From: Synechococcus sp. BSA11S
Lineage (GTDB): Bacteria > Cyanobacteriota > Cyanobacteriia > PCC-6307 > Cyanobiaceae
Length of the DNA stretch: 64,000 nt
Reading direction: 5' to 3'
NCBI RefSeq assembly: GCF_014224355.1
Contig: NZ_VNWP01000009.1
Location: forward strand, 62,001-126,000
Shown here one piece after another: positions 43,900-51,573 of the stretch. The position numbers were made by a program, and so were the translations under genes. Below the pieces are notes generated by a model. That model was not told the DNA's origin. It worked only from the letters and a program-made list of their open reading frames with translations, and did not search any database. Numbering within the stretch: position 1 is the stretch's first letter; each line of letters begins with the position of its first letter.

Positions 43900-44625
43900 T
43901 CAGCGGTTGCGGGGCTGGCCATCGGGCACGAACACGTAGCCATAGCCCCAGACCGTCTGGAGGTAGCGCGGACGGCTGGGATCGGGCTCCACCAGCCGCC
44001 TCACCCGTGAGACCTGCACATCCATGCTGCGGGTGTCGGTGTCGCTGGCGGGGCCGCGGGCCAGCTCAATCAGCCGCTCCCGCGAGAGGGGACGGTGAGG
44101 ATGCTGCACGAAGGCGGCGAGCAGGCTGAATTCACCGCTGGTGATCATCACGGGCTGATTCTGCCGCTCCAGGGTGCGCGCCGAGAGATCCAGCACGTTG
44201 TCGCCGAAGCGGATCAGCTCGCCATCGGCGAGTGGAGTGCCGGCCGGCAGGGTGCCGCGGCGGCGCAGCACCGCCTCAATGCGGGCCATCAGCTCCCGGG
44301 GAAGGAAGGGCTTGGCCAGGTAGTCATCGGCTCCCTGCTCCAGGCCGATGATCCGGTCGACCGCCTCGCCGCGGGCCGTGAGCATCACCACGGGCAGATC
44401 GTCGCTGGCATCACGCAGGCGGCGCAGCAGGGTGAGACCGTCATCACCGGGCAGCATCAGATCCAGCACCACCAGATCGGGGCGCTGGAATTCCAGGCGG
44501 GCCATCAGCTGGCGTCCATCGGTGAGGCAGCGCACCTCATAGCCCTGGTCGGTGAGGTAAGTCCCCAGCAACTGGCGCAGTTCCGGGTCGTCATCGACAA
44601 CCCAGATCGTGTGGGTTCGGCTCAA
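43900..44625 (-). CDS. OmpR/PhoB-family response regulator
   Basis: 241-aa regulator with a receiver domain (Asp11/Asp12 acidic pair; phospho-acceptor Asp55 in LVVLDLMLPG; Lys in YLAKPFLPRELMAR) and a winged-helix DNA-binding domain (LTSGEFSLLAAFVQHPHRPLSRERLIELARG, QVSRVRRLVEPDPSRPRYLQTVWGYGYVF). The start is TTG at 44625, directly before SRTHTIWVVDDDPEL. It is cotranscribed with the sensor kinase. It resembles OmpR in the output domain, but target genes are unknown; the divergent EF-hand lipoprotein gene is the nearest candidate. Confidence 0.93.
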   Translation of the reverse strand: MSRTHTIWVVDDDPELRQLLGTYLTDQGYEVRCLTDGRQLMARLEFQRPDLVVLDLMLPGDDGLTLLRRLRDASDDLPVVMLTARGEAVDRIIGLEQGADDYLAKPFLPRELMARIEAVLRRRGTLPAGTPLADGELIRFGDNVLDLSARTLERQNQPVMITSGEFSLLAAFVQHPHRPLSRERLIELARGPASDTDTRSMDVQVSRVRRLVEPDPSRPRYLQTVWGYGYVFVPDGQPRNR

Positions 44626-44806
44626 GGCGGGGGCCGCAGCTGCGCCGACTGTATGGAGACAGACCGCCTGCGCCCAGGCCCCTCACCAGAACGGCCCTTG
44701 CCAAAGGTGACTGCCCGGCCCTGCAGACAGGTCCGGTCATGCCTTGCCCCCTGGATCCGTCCCCGGTCCGTCCCTGGGGCGCGTGAGCGTCCATAAGGTG
44801 AACACC

Positions 44807-45310
44807 ATGGCGCTCCCCATTCCCTCCAGATCCGTCGCCGGCCCCCTGGCTGGTTCCGGCCCGAGGTGGTGGCCGGTGGTCCTGGCCGCTCTGCTGCTGG
44901 CCTGTTCAGGGCCAGGGTTGGCCGAGGAGACACAGACCCTGCAGCGCTACCAGCAACGGATGCAGGCCTGGTTCGAGCGCCTGGACCGCAACCGGGACGG
45001 CAGGCTGACCCCCCGGGAAAGTCAGGGACAGCCCTTTCTGGAAACCAATTTCCAGCGGCTCGACAGGCGCGGGCGCGGCTATCTGCTGCCCACCGATCTG
45101 CCCCCCCGTCAGAAGGTCTTCCTTGGAGTGCGGGTGCGCACGGTGTTCGCCAGGGCCGACCGCAACGGTGACGGCCAGCTCAGCCGCCAGGAGGCGCGTT
45201 CCTTCCCCTGGCTCAACCGCCGCTTCCTGGAGATCGACCTGAATCGCGATGGGGCCGTCAGCCTCCAGGAGCTGTGGGAGTCACGGCGGGCCCTGGCCCC
45301 ACGCCCCTGA
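44807..45310 (+). CDS. EF-hand calcium-binding lipoprotein-like protein
   Basis: 167-aa exported protein. Its N-terminus has a hydrophobic stretch ending ALLLACSGPG, a possible lipobox (LLAC), so it may be lipid-anchored in the membrane; a signal-peptidase I site is an alternative. The mature part has three or four EF-hand loops: DRNRDGRLTPRE, a degenerate DRRGRGYLLPTD, DRNGDGQLSRQE and DLNRDGAVSLQE, spaced about 35 residues apart. Calcium binding is likely for the intact loops. It is divergent from the response regulator and converges with a minus-strand membrane protein 2 bp away. Confidence 0.82.
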   Translation: MALPIPSRSVAGPLAGSGPRWWPVVLAALLLACSGPGLAEETQTLQRYQQRMQAWFERLDRNRDGRLTPRESQGQPFLETNFQRLDRRGRGYLLPTDLPPRQKVFLGVRVRTVFARADRNGDGQLSRQEARSFPWLNRRFLEIDLNRDGAVSLQELWESRRALAPRP

Positions 45311-45312
45311 GA

Positions 45313-45762
45313 TCAACGCTCGGGGCGATCCGGTGGCTGGATGCGCACCACCGACCAGATCAGTCGCGCCAGTCCTGCCGGCAGCGCCAGCAGCTGGCCC
45401 AGGCCGGGGATCGCCAGGCGCAACAGTCGGTACACCCCGTTGATCAGCAACAGCAGCGCTGCGATGGCCAGGCCAAGCACCAGCAGCACAGCGAGCGACT
45501 GAAGCAGTCCCACCATCAGGCTGATCAGCCCGAGTCCGATCTGACTCAGCCCCTGGATCAAGGTGCTGATCACCTTGCTGATCACCAACAGAGAATCCAA
45601 CTGGCTGGGCAGCTGCATCAGCAGCAGCAGCGCAGCAGCCCCCAACCCCCCATTCAGCAGAGCCATTCCCCCCTCGCGCCAGGCTGCTCGCTCGCGACGC
45701 TGGCGGGAGAAGACCTTCCGGGGTGAGGTGCTCTTGCGGCCGTGATCTGGCAGAGGGTTCAT
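45313..45762 (-). CDS. membrane protein with two to four helices, hypothetical
   Basis: 149 aa beginning with a basic segment (NPLPDHGRKSTSPRKVFSRQRRE) followed by hydrophobic stretches GGLGAAALLLLMQLPSQL, VISKVISTLIQGLSQIGLGLISLMVGLLQSLAVLLVLGLAIAALLLL and a final PGLGQLLALPAGLARLIWSVV. The middle resembles an amphipathic/membrane bundle of colicin or holin-like type but I recognise no family. ATG at 45762 preferred over GTG at 45765. Stop lies 2 bp from the convergent EF-hand gene stop. Confidence 0.6.
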   Translation of the reverse strand: MNPLPDHGRKSTSPRKVFSRQRRERAAWREGGMALLNGGLGAAALLLLMQLPSQLDSLLVISKVISTLIQGLSQIGLGLISLMVGLLQSLAVLLVLGLAIAALLLLINGVYRLLRLAIPGLGQLLALPAGLARLIWSVVRIQPPDRPER

Positions 45763-45780
45763 CACATGGGCGGCAAGCTC

Positions 45781-46023
45781 TCACTCGAGCGTGTAGCCGG
45801 CACCACGCATCCAGCGCTCGAATTCGATCAGCACCAGTTCATTGGGGCAATCCACCAGGCTGAGGCCCGCCACGGTGCAATCCCCCTGGCCGCCGTGGTG
45901 GAGGGAGAGATGAAAATCCTTGCCGCTGAGGCCACACACCTCGGGATCACTGCGCACGACCACATCCAGGGAGGCCCCAAGGCGATTCACCCGTCGTCGC
46001 AGCTCTGACCAGCTGGTGGTCAT
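45781..46023 (-). CDS. 80-aa hypothetical protein
   Basis: Starting with ATG 46023 the product reads MTTSWSELRRRVNRLGASLDV and contains SGKDFHLSLHHGGQGDCTV, VDCPNELVLIEFERWMRGAG. Two cysteines and no membrane helix. A longer form from 46050 adds nine weak residues. No family identified. Located just upstream (in transcription) of the 149-aa membrane protein; together they may be a small operon. Confidence 0.6.
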   Translation of the reverse strand: MTTSWSELRRRVNRLGASLDVVVRSDPEVCGLSGKDFHLSLHHGGQGDCTVAGLSLVDCPNELVLIEFERWMRGAGYTLE

Positions 46024-46105
46024 GGGTTCGTCGTCAGAGGGATCCACCACGCCAGGGTCGCACCTTAGGAGTGTGGCCGCAGCGTCCCGTTCGTCAATGG
46101 AGGGT

Positions 46106-46747
46106 TCACCGAGGGGGTGGGGAGAGCGGGGTGGTGGGCGTGGCCTCCGGGCTGGCCGCTGGTGGGGCCGTTCGCCGTGGGAGCGGCACCATCAGGCCAA
46201 GAGCGGTGGTGATGGCCAGGGCAGCCAGGCCGGCGGCCGGGGCAGCCAGGCGCTGACGCAGGGGGACGCGCTCCAGGATCTCCCGGCGCTGGAGGGGCCG
46301 ATCGGGGGGTAAATCAAACCCAAGCCGAACGCGGGGGTCAAGGCGGAGCTGATCCAGGCAGCGCACGAGGTCGGCCAGCTCGGCATCGTCGAAGCTGAGC
46401 TCCAGGGGCTGGGTGTCGGGCTGGCTGCTGTGCAGGCGCAGGCGATGGGCCGGGCGGTTCCGGATCCCAGGCTTGGCCGCGGGGATCGGCTCCATCTGCA
46501 CCGGGTCGGTGGCCGCCCCCATCGGCCTTGGCACCGAGCTCACCAGGTGGCGCGCATAGGGCAGCACAGCGGTCATCAGCGCCTGAAGATGGTCGCGCTT
46601 GCCTTCAAGGGTGGGATGGCCAGCCAGATCCAGCTCCCAGGCCGAGAGGATGCCGATCACATCCTGGCCATGGCCGGCGGAGAGATCGGGCAACCCGTCG
46701 ATGCGCAGGCGGCAGCTGGTCTGTTCGTAGCGGTGGCTCAGTTTCAT
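46106..46747 (-). CDS. DUF4335 family protein
   Basis: 213-aa protein of a cyanobacterium-specific family. It begins [21 protein letters not shown], the DUF4335 start pattern, and contains [15 protein letters not shown] and a C-terminal membrane helix ([21 protein letters not shown]) followed by a Pro/Ala/Thr-rich tail. Its ATG overlaps the TGA of the DUF3038 gene (ATGA), so both are translationally coupled, an arrangement typical of cyanobacteria. Role unknown; a C-terminally anchored cytoplasmic protein is expected. Confidence 0.82.
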   Translation of the reverse strand: MKLSHRYEQTSCRLRIDGLPDLSAGHGQDVIGILSAWELDLAGHPTLEGKRDHLQALMTAVLPYARHLVSSVPRPMGAATDPVQMEPIPAAKPGIRNRPAHRLRLHSSQPDTQPLELSFDDAELADLVRCLDQLRLDPRVRLGFDLPPDRPLQRREILERVPLRQRLAAPAAGLAALAITTALGLMVPLPRRTAPPAASPEATPTTPLSPPPR

Positions 46748-47325
46748 GCCGCGGCATCCATCAGGCTGGCCTTGAGGCGATCGAAGCCCCCCCGGCCGGA
46801 GCCGAGGGCCAGGCCCTGCACCAGCTGGCGCTGCAGGCGGGGCCCTTCCTGGGGATCCAGCAACTTCTGCACGCCACCGCGACGGGGGTTGAGGCGCTCG
46901 CGCACCAGTTCATCGAGCCTGGAGCGGAACAACTGCCAGCGCTGCTGGGTGACCGGTTCCGGCTCGGCGGCCGAGAGCAGCTGGCGCAGCATCGGATAGA
47001 GCCGCTCGGCCATGGCACAGAGCAGGCTGATCAGAGCATCGGTTTCCGCTTCACTGAGCACACCCCGGCGGCAGGCCAGCCGCAGCGGGTTGTAGCAGCG
47101 CCGCTTCCACAACTCCACCCGGTTGGGGAAGAGGGATCCGAAGCCGAGCTGGCTGGCCATCCAGACCATGGCTTCGCCGCCGTTGAGATCGAGGGCCTCG
47201 ACGCTGAGCAGCATCAGGTCGAGCCGCTCCAGCCCCCGACGGGAGAGGCGGGCCGCCGGGCTGCTCGGGAGGGGTTGATCCTCGACGGCTGCCTCGGCTG
47301 GTGCAGTGATCGTGACGTCGGCCAT
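46744..47325 (-). CDS. DUF3038 family protein
   Basis: 193-aa cyanobacterial DUF3038 protein: after a variable N-terminus come [49 protein letters not shown] and a helical region [21 protein letters not shown], ending with [14 protein letters not shown]. It is always found next to DUF4335 in cyanobacteria as far as I know, here with a 4-bp overlap. No catalytic residues evident. Divergent from apt, whose ATG is 52 bp away. Function unknown, possibly related to photosynthetic cell physiology. Confidence 0.83.
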   Translation of the reverse strand: MADVTITAPAEAAVEDQPLPSSPAARLSRRGLERLDLMLLSVEALDLNGGEAMVWMASQLGFGSLFPNRVELWKRRCYNPLRLACRRGVLSEAETDALISLLCAMAERLYPMLRQLLSAAEPEPVTQQRWQLFRSRLDELVRERLNPRRGGVQKLLDPQEGPRLQRQLVQGLALGSGRGGFDRLKASLMDAAA

Positions 47326-47376
47326 GGCTGCGATGATGCCAGCGCCCGCGCCGATCCGTCACCCGATCGCTTCTTC

Positions 47377-47934
47377 ATGGCCCTGAGCACCGCATCCCTC
47401 GAGTTGGGCGAGCCGATTGATCTGCGGGGGCTGGTCAGGGATGTGCCCGATTTCCCCAAGCCCGGCATCCTCTTTCGGGACCTCACGCCACTGATGCGCG
47501 ACCCCCGCGGCTGGAAGGAGGTGGTGCGCCTGCTGGCGGGGGTCTGCGATCGGCTGCGGCCCGACCTGATCGTGGGCATCGAGTCCAGGGGGTTCATCGT
47601 GGGGACAGCCCTGGCCACGGCGGTGGAGATCGGCTTCGTACCCGTGCGCAAGCCCGGCAAGCTGCCCGGTCAGGTGCGTGCCGTCGACTACGCCCTGGAA
47701 TACGGGCAGGATCGCCTCGAGATCCAACATGACGCCCTCGCGGACGGGCCTCGGGTGCTGATCGTCGACGACCTGCTGGCCACGGGCGGCACTGCCGCGG
47801 CCTGCGCCCAGCTCGTCGCCGATGCCGGCGGCGAACTCTGCGGCTATGGCTTCGTGGCCGAACTGGCTGAACTCGGTGGTCGCGCGCGCCTGCCGGGGCA
47901 GCAGCCTGTGGAATCCCTGATTGTCTACGCCTAA
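47377..47934 (+). CDS. apt: adenine phosphoribosyltransferase
   Basis: Purine-salvage enzyme converting adenine + PRPP to AMP. ATG at 47377 yields 185 aa. The sequence shows [67 protein letters not shown] and the PRPP-binding loop [21 protein letters not shown]. Longer frames upstream run antisense over the DUF3038/DUF4335 genes and are spurious. Convergent with the DUF2949 gene. Confidence 0.97.
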   Translation: MALSTASLELGEPIDLRGLVRDVPDFPKPGILFRDLTPLMRDPRGWKEVVRLLAGVCDRLRPDLIVGIESRGFIVGTALATAVEIGFVPVRKPGKLPGQVRAVDYALEYGQDRLEIQHDALADGPRVLIVDDLLATGGTAAACAQLVADAGGELCGYGFVAELAELGGRARLPGQQPVESLIVYA

Positions 47935-47956
47935 GTGAACACGTTTCGGGATGCGC

Positions 47957-48169
47957 TCAGGTCTGCTGGTCCTGCCAGGCCAGCACCTGATCGAACTGAT
48001 CGAGGCTGATCAGCCCGAAGCGCCAGAGGATCACCGGGAGTGGTGCCTGCTCCTGATCGGCCTGGCGGATCCCCAGAGCCAGGGCGTTCTCACTCAGGCC
48101 CTGCTCATGGCGGAGGTAGCGCACCAGGGCGGAGGAGGGAATCGGCTGGGGGGAAGTGCTGATCACCAT
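47957..48169 (-). CDS. DUF2949 family protein
   Basis: 70-aa cyanobacterial small protein: ALVRYLRHEQGLSENALALGIRQADQEQAPLPVILWRFGLISLDQFDQVLAW is the DUF2949 pattern almost end to end. Soluble, helical, function unknown. Short N-terminal tail of 14 residues. It follows the UbiH-like gene on the same strand with a 48-bp gap. Confidence 0.82.
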   Translation of the reverse strand: MVISTSPQPIPSSALVRYLRHEQGLSENALALGIRQADQEQAPLPVILWRFGLISLDQFDQVLAWQDQQT

Positions 48170-48217
48170 CGGATCACCGGGGCGGTCGAGCCCACGGGGG
48201 CCTGAGCAGGGCGGCCC

Positions 48218-49465
48218 TCACTCTGACCAGCGGGCCGTGAGCCGGCAAGGGCCGAGGGTCATGGCCTTCAGACTGAGACGCCTCAGGGCGCGGGAGCGCC
48301 CCATCAGGCCCAGGGCCAGCCGGCGGAGTGTCAGCAGCAGCGGCTGACGGTTGGAGAAGAGTCGCACCAGCAGATCGGTGCTGATCAGGGTCAGCAGCAC
48401 ATCGGCCCAGCGGCGGCGGGCATAGGCTCCCGCCACGGCCGCCCGGGGCAGCCGCCCCACAGCCGCCAGCCGGGCCTGCCGCTGCAGTTGCTCCACATCC
48501 CGCCAGCAGAGGTTCATGCCCTGGCCGCCCACGGGATGGCAGCGATGGGCCGCTTCCCCCACCAGGACCAGGGAGCCGCGGTGGAAGTGGTGGGCGAGCT
48601 CGAGGGCCACCGGGAAGACCCGGGGGGTGTCGAGCAGGGCCTCGGGCTGGAGGGCTTCGGGAAGCACGGCGGCCAGCTGATCGAGGAAGGCCACGGGATC
48701 GAGGGCTTCCAGCCGGCGCAGTCGCGCGGCTGGAGCACTCCAGACCAGCTGAGCGGTGCCGTCGCCAAGGGGCAGGACGGCGAAGGGACCCTCGCGGCGG
48801 AACAGCTCCCAGGCCTGATCGGGAGCCGAGCCCCGCAGGCGCACCTGGGCCGTGAGACAGCCCTGCCCATAGGGAAGACTCCAGCGGCGGATTCCGACGG
48901 ACTCCCGGGTGGGGGATCCGCTGCCATCGGCGGCGACCACCAGATCGAGTGGATGGAGTGAGTCAGCGTCGGGCGATTCCGCCTGTTGGACTCCGCCGGC
49001 GCCCAGGTGCAGGCTGACGGCGGGGTGGCCCCGGAGTCGCTCCAGCAGCACGTCGATCAGAGGCTGATGCTGAAGGATCCAGCCCACAGCCTGGGCCTGC
49101 TCAGGAGCCTCGGGACCAGGGCCCAGCTCAGCCAGGCCGAAGCCGATCGAGTAACCCGCCTCCAGATCGCAGAGCCGAAGCGAGCGAAAGGGAACGAGAG
49201 CGTTGACCAGCTCCCCCCAGAGCCCCAGACGCTGCAGAAGCAGGCGGCTCGAGTGACTGAGGGCATAGGCACGGCTGCGGGCCCGCAGCTGGAGATCGCT
49301 GAGCGGATCCACCAGCGACACCAGCCAGCCCACCTCAGCCAGGGCCAGAGCAGCGAGGGCGCCGGTGGGACCAGCGCCCAGCACCCGGGCCCTGGGCGCG
49401 GTCGCCGGAATGGATGCCTGCAGGGAGGGAGAAGCCAGCACAGCGGCCGGCGAGAGGGCGCTCAT
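48218..49465 (-). CDS. UbiH/Coq6-type FAD-dependent monooxygenase
   Basis: 415-aa flavoprotein monooxygenase of the UbiH/UbiF group. It has the FAD GAGPTGALAALALAEVGWLVSLVDP start, the ARSRAYALSHSSRLLLQRLGLW motif of quinone hydroxylases, the DG motif in VVAADGSGSPTRESVG and the second FAD motif LVLVGEAAHRCHPVGGQGMNLCWRD. The ATG at 49465 is used; the frame upstream enters the hli terminator. Cyanobacteria make plastoquinone rather than ubiquinone, so the substrate may be a plastoquinone precursor or another quinone; exact ring position is unknown. Confidence 0.87.
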   Translation of the reverse strand: MSALSPAAVLASPSLQASIPATAPRARVLGAGPTGALAALALAEVGWLVSLVDPLSDLQLRARSRAYALSHSSRLLLQRLGLWGELVNALVPFRSLRLCDLEAGYSIGFGLAELGPGPEAPEQAQAVGWILQHQPLIDVLLERLRGHPAVSLHLGAGGVQQAESPDADSLHPLDLVVAADGSGSPTRESVGIRRWSLPYGQGCLTAQVRLRGSAPDQAWELFRREGPFAVLPLGDGTAQLVWSAPAARLRRLEALDPVAFLDQLAAVLPEALQPEALLDTPRVFPVALELAHHFHRGSLVLVGEAAHRCHPVGGQGMNLCWRDVEQLQRQARLAAVGRLPRAAVAGAYARRRWADVLLTLISTDLLVRLFSNRQPLLLTLRRLALGLMGRSRALRRLSLKAMTLGPCRLTARWSE

Positions 49466-49482
49466 GGAATCGGCAAGCGGCC

Positions 49483-49515
49483 AAAAAAAAGCCGCAGCAG
49501 AAAGTCTGCTGCGGC
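49483..49515 (-). terminator. strong rho-independent terminator of the hli gene
   Basis: On the minus strand GCCGCAGCAGA (plus 49505-49515 as its complement) pairs with the 11-bp arm 49491-49501 around a 3-base loop, followed by eight T (plus AAAAAAAA 49483-49490). It lies 26 bp after the hli stop. Confidence 0.9.
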
Positions 49516-49541
49516 AGGAGGGGAGACTGCGCGGTTTGGGC

Positions 49542-49814
49542 TCAGCCGATGCCGAGCAGCCCGCGGGTGAAGGCCTCACCACCCAGGGCGAATTCAGTGG
49601 CCAGCAGCGCGATGAAACCCAGCATGGCCATGCGGCCATTCAGCTTCTCGGCACGCTCATGGAAGCCCCAGCCGCTCTCGGCGCTCACCACTTCCATGCG
49701 GGGTTCGGTGGCGAAGGCATTGAGGCGACCGCCGTCTTCGGTGGTGACGGTGGCGCCGCGGATGGTGGCGCGCTCGCTGGCGCTCACAGGAGCGGTGGTG
49801 GTGGCTTGGGCCAT
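49542..49814 (-). CDS. hli: high-light-inducible protein (Hlip/SCP)
   Basis: 90-aa single-helix chlorophyll-binding-like protein of the LHC superfamily. It ends with [34 protein letters not shown], the ExxNGRxAMLGF signature plus one membrane helix. ATG at 49814 follows a TTACATT-type promoter. The N-terminus of about 50 residues is longer than in the shortest Hlips. Such proteins protect photosystem II assembly and bind chlorophyll/carotenoid in high light. It is a single gene with its own terminator. Confidence 0.95.
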   Translation of the reverse strand: MAQATTTAPVSASERATIRGATVTTEDGGRLNAFATEPRMEVVSAESGWGFHERAEKLNGRMAMLGFIALLATEFALGGEAFTRGLLGIG

Positions 49815-49838
49815 GGGGTTCCTCGTGTCGATGGATTG

Positions 49839-49866
49839 AATGTAACACATTGTTGCGGAACGTAAA
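49839..49866 (-). promoter_or_regulatory. promoter of hli with HLR1-like half-sites
   Basis: On the minus strand TTTACG and TACATT (16-bp spacing) form a sigma-70-like promoter, and the same bases include GTTACATT (plus 49839-49846) and TTTACGTT (plus 49859-49866), two HLR1-like half-sites 20 bp apart. The first is a perfect half-site. High-light induction through RpaB is plausible, but spacing differs from the normal 10-bp period. Confidence 0.55.
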
Positions 49867-49904
49867 CGATCGCCAGCGCCTCACCCCGATTTTCAGCGCA
49901 CCGC

Positions 49905-50549
49905 TCAGCGCAGCCGACGCAGGCAGAGCTCCTCGAAGGCGGGTCGCAGAAGGTAGGGGTAGTCGCCCACCCAGGCTTTGAGCTGAGGGATCCAGGCATC
50001 GCTGAGGGCTCCGATCCGAGCGAAATCCGGCCGCTCGCTCAGCACAAGACAGCGCACGACCATGCCGCGACGGATCGCCTGGTGCTTTTTCTCCATCGGG
50101 AAGCGCACGGACCCGAGGTAGCCATCCTCGTCCTCCAGCTCCAGCGACACCCAGGTGCGCCTGTTCTCCACCAGCTCCAGACGACCCCGGCTGTCGGCCT
50201 GCTCCTGACGCCCTTCCACCAGCTCCCGGGTGATGAGATCGGCGATCCGCCCTTCGAACAGAGCCCCCTTGGGGTAGCGGCGCAGGGTGGCGTTGCGACG
50301 GCCGGCCTCCAGGATTGGCCCCCAGAGCACATAAAGCAGGAACACGAAACCCGCCACCAGCCAGACCGGCCCGAAGCGGTAGGAAAACCGACTCTGGGCG
50401 ATCAGCAGGGAAAGCACCCCACCGATCACCGAGATCAGCACCCGCTGCAGGACCTTCTGCGGGCCGCCACTGCAGAAGCTGAACTGGGGACCGCTGGCCA
50501 CGGCTGGGATCAGCCGCTGCAGTTCGCCTTCCTTCAGGGGGATCAGCAT
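49905..50549 (-). CDS. 214-aa cyanobacterial membrane protein, function unknown
   Basis: Two membrane helices near residues 35-50 and 60-80 (VLISVIGGVLSLLIAQ and VWLVAGFVFLLYVLWGP), then a soluble C-terminal part of about 130 residues containing YPKGALFEGRIADLITRELVEG, TWVSLELEDEDGYLGSVRFPMEKKHQAIRRG and LVLSERPDFARIGALSDAWIPQLKAWVGDYPYLLRPAFEELCLRRL. Relatives in cyanobacteria are sometimes mislabelled as phosphate transporter permease; nothing here suggests transport. It lies 25 bp after dapB on the same strand, a likely operon. Confidence 0.75.
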   Translation of the reverse strand: MLIPLKEGELQRLIPAVASGPQFSFCSGGPQKVLQRVLISVIGGVLSLLIAQSRFSYRFGPVWLVAGFVFLLYVLWGPILEAGRRNATLRRYPKGALFEGRIADLITRELVEGRQEQADSRGRLELVENRRTWVSLELEDEDGYLGSVRFPMEKKHQAIRRGMVVRCLVLSERPDFARIGALSDAWIPQLKAWVGDYPYLLRPAFEELCLRRLR

Positions 50550-50574
50550 CGCCCCGTTCCGCGCACGGCTGGCC

Positions 50575-51432
50575 TCACAACAGCCGCTCCAGGCCGTAGA
50601 TCAGACCATCGAGCCGGCGCACCCTGCGCAGGGTCAGCAGCACGCCTGGCATGTAGGCGGAGCGCTCGATCGTGTCGTGGCGGAGGGTGTAAGTCTCACC
50701 TGGGGAGCCGAACATCACCTCCTGATGGGCCACCAGACCGGGGAGCCGGACGGAATGGAGCCGCAGGCCACTCTCCCGCTGGCCGCCTCGGCAGCCAGCC
50801 AGGGTTTCGTGCTCCTCCACCTGGGGGGCGTTGAAGGTCTTGCCGAGCTCCTCGATCAGCTCGGCGGTCTTGATGCAGGTGCCGCTGGGGGCATCGGCCT
50901 TGCGGTTGTGGTGCAGTTCCGTGAGCTCGGCGAAGTCGTAGAAGCGTGCGGCGGCGGCGGCGGCCTGCTGCAGCAGCACCATCCCCACCGAGAAATTCGG
51001 AATCACGGCACCGCCGACGCCGGCCTTGCCGGAGAACACGGCCAGGTCGGCCAGCTGCTTCGGGTTCAGGCCGGTGGTGCCGATCACCGGATGCACCCCG
51101 TAGGCGATCGCGGCGCGGGTGTGCTCATAGACCACTGAGGGGTGGGTGAAGTCCACCAGCACCGCCCCGGCCCCTGGGCCATCACCACGCACCGCCTGGC
51201 TGGCCTGGCAGAGGCAGCCCTCGAAGTCGGCGGTGATCGCCACCTCCAGCTCCCCGAGGCCCAGTTCCAGCCCCACATCGGCCCCCTCCATGCCGGGAGT
51301 GGTGTCGATCGCGCCGAGCAGGCGGCAATCTTCAGCCGTGGTCACGGCCTTGACCACCTCGGCCCCCATGCGGCCCAGGGCGCCGGCCACCACCACCGGG
51401 ATCGGACCTGGGATCACATCGGGGGGGGGCAT
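50575..51432 (-). CDS. dapB: 4-hydroxy-tetrahydrodipicolinate reductase
   Basis: NAD(P)H-dependent enzyme of the lysine/diaminopimelate pathway, 285 aa. The fold starts [18 protein letters not shown], then [15 protein letters not shown] and [10 protein letters not shown], the active-site [20 protein letters not shown] with catalytic His pair and Lys, and [15 protein letters not shown] at the end. It supplies meso-DAP for MurE (6682-8208). ATG at 51432 sits 141 bp from the divergent chlH start. Confidence 0.97.
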   Translation of the reverse strand: MPPPDVIPGPIPVVVAGALGRMGAEVVKAVTTAEDCRLLGAIDTTPGMEGADVGLELGLGELEVAITADFEGCLCQASQAVRGDGPGAGAVLVDFTHPSVVYEHTRAAIAYGVHPVIGTTGLNPKQLADLAVFSGKAGVGGAVIPNFSVGMVLLQQAAAAAARFYDFAELTELHHNRKADAPSGTCIKTAELIEELGKTFNAPQVEEHETLAGCRGGQRESGLRLHSVRLPGLVAHQEVMFGSPGETYTLRHDTIERSAYMPGVLLTLRRVRRLDGLIYGLERLL

Positions 51433-51573
51433 GGGCCAGGCGTGAACGGTGCGTGGGGGAGCCTATGGCGGCCATTCCGGCCCCGGCGAAGCGCCTGTAA
51501 CGCCTTGGGGCGCAAAGTCGCGTGCCTGGGGGAGCTTTCGTAGGCTCCTTCACATTGCTCAACTCCAGCGCCG

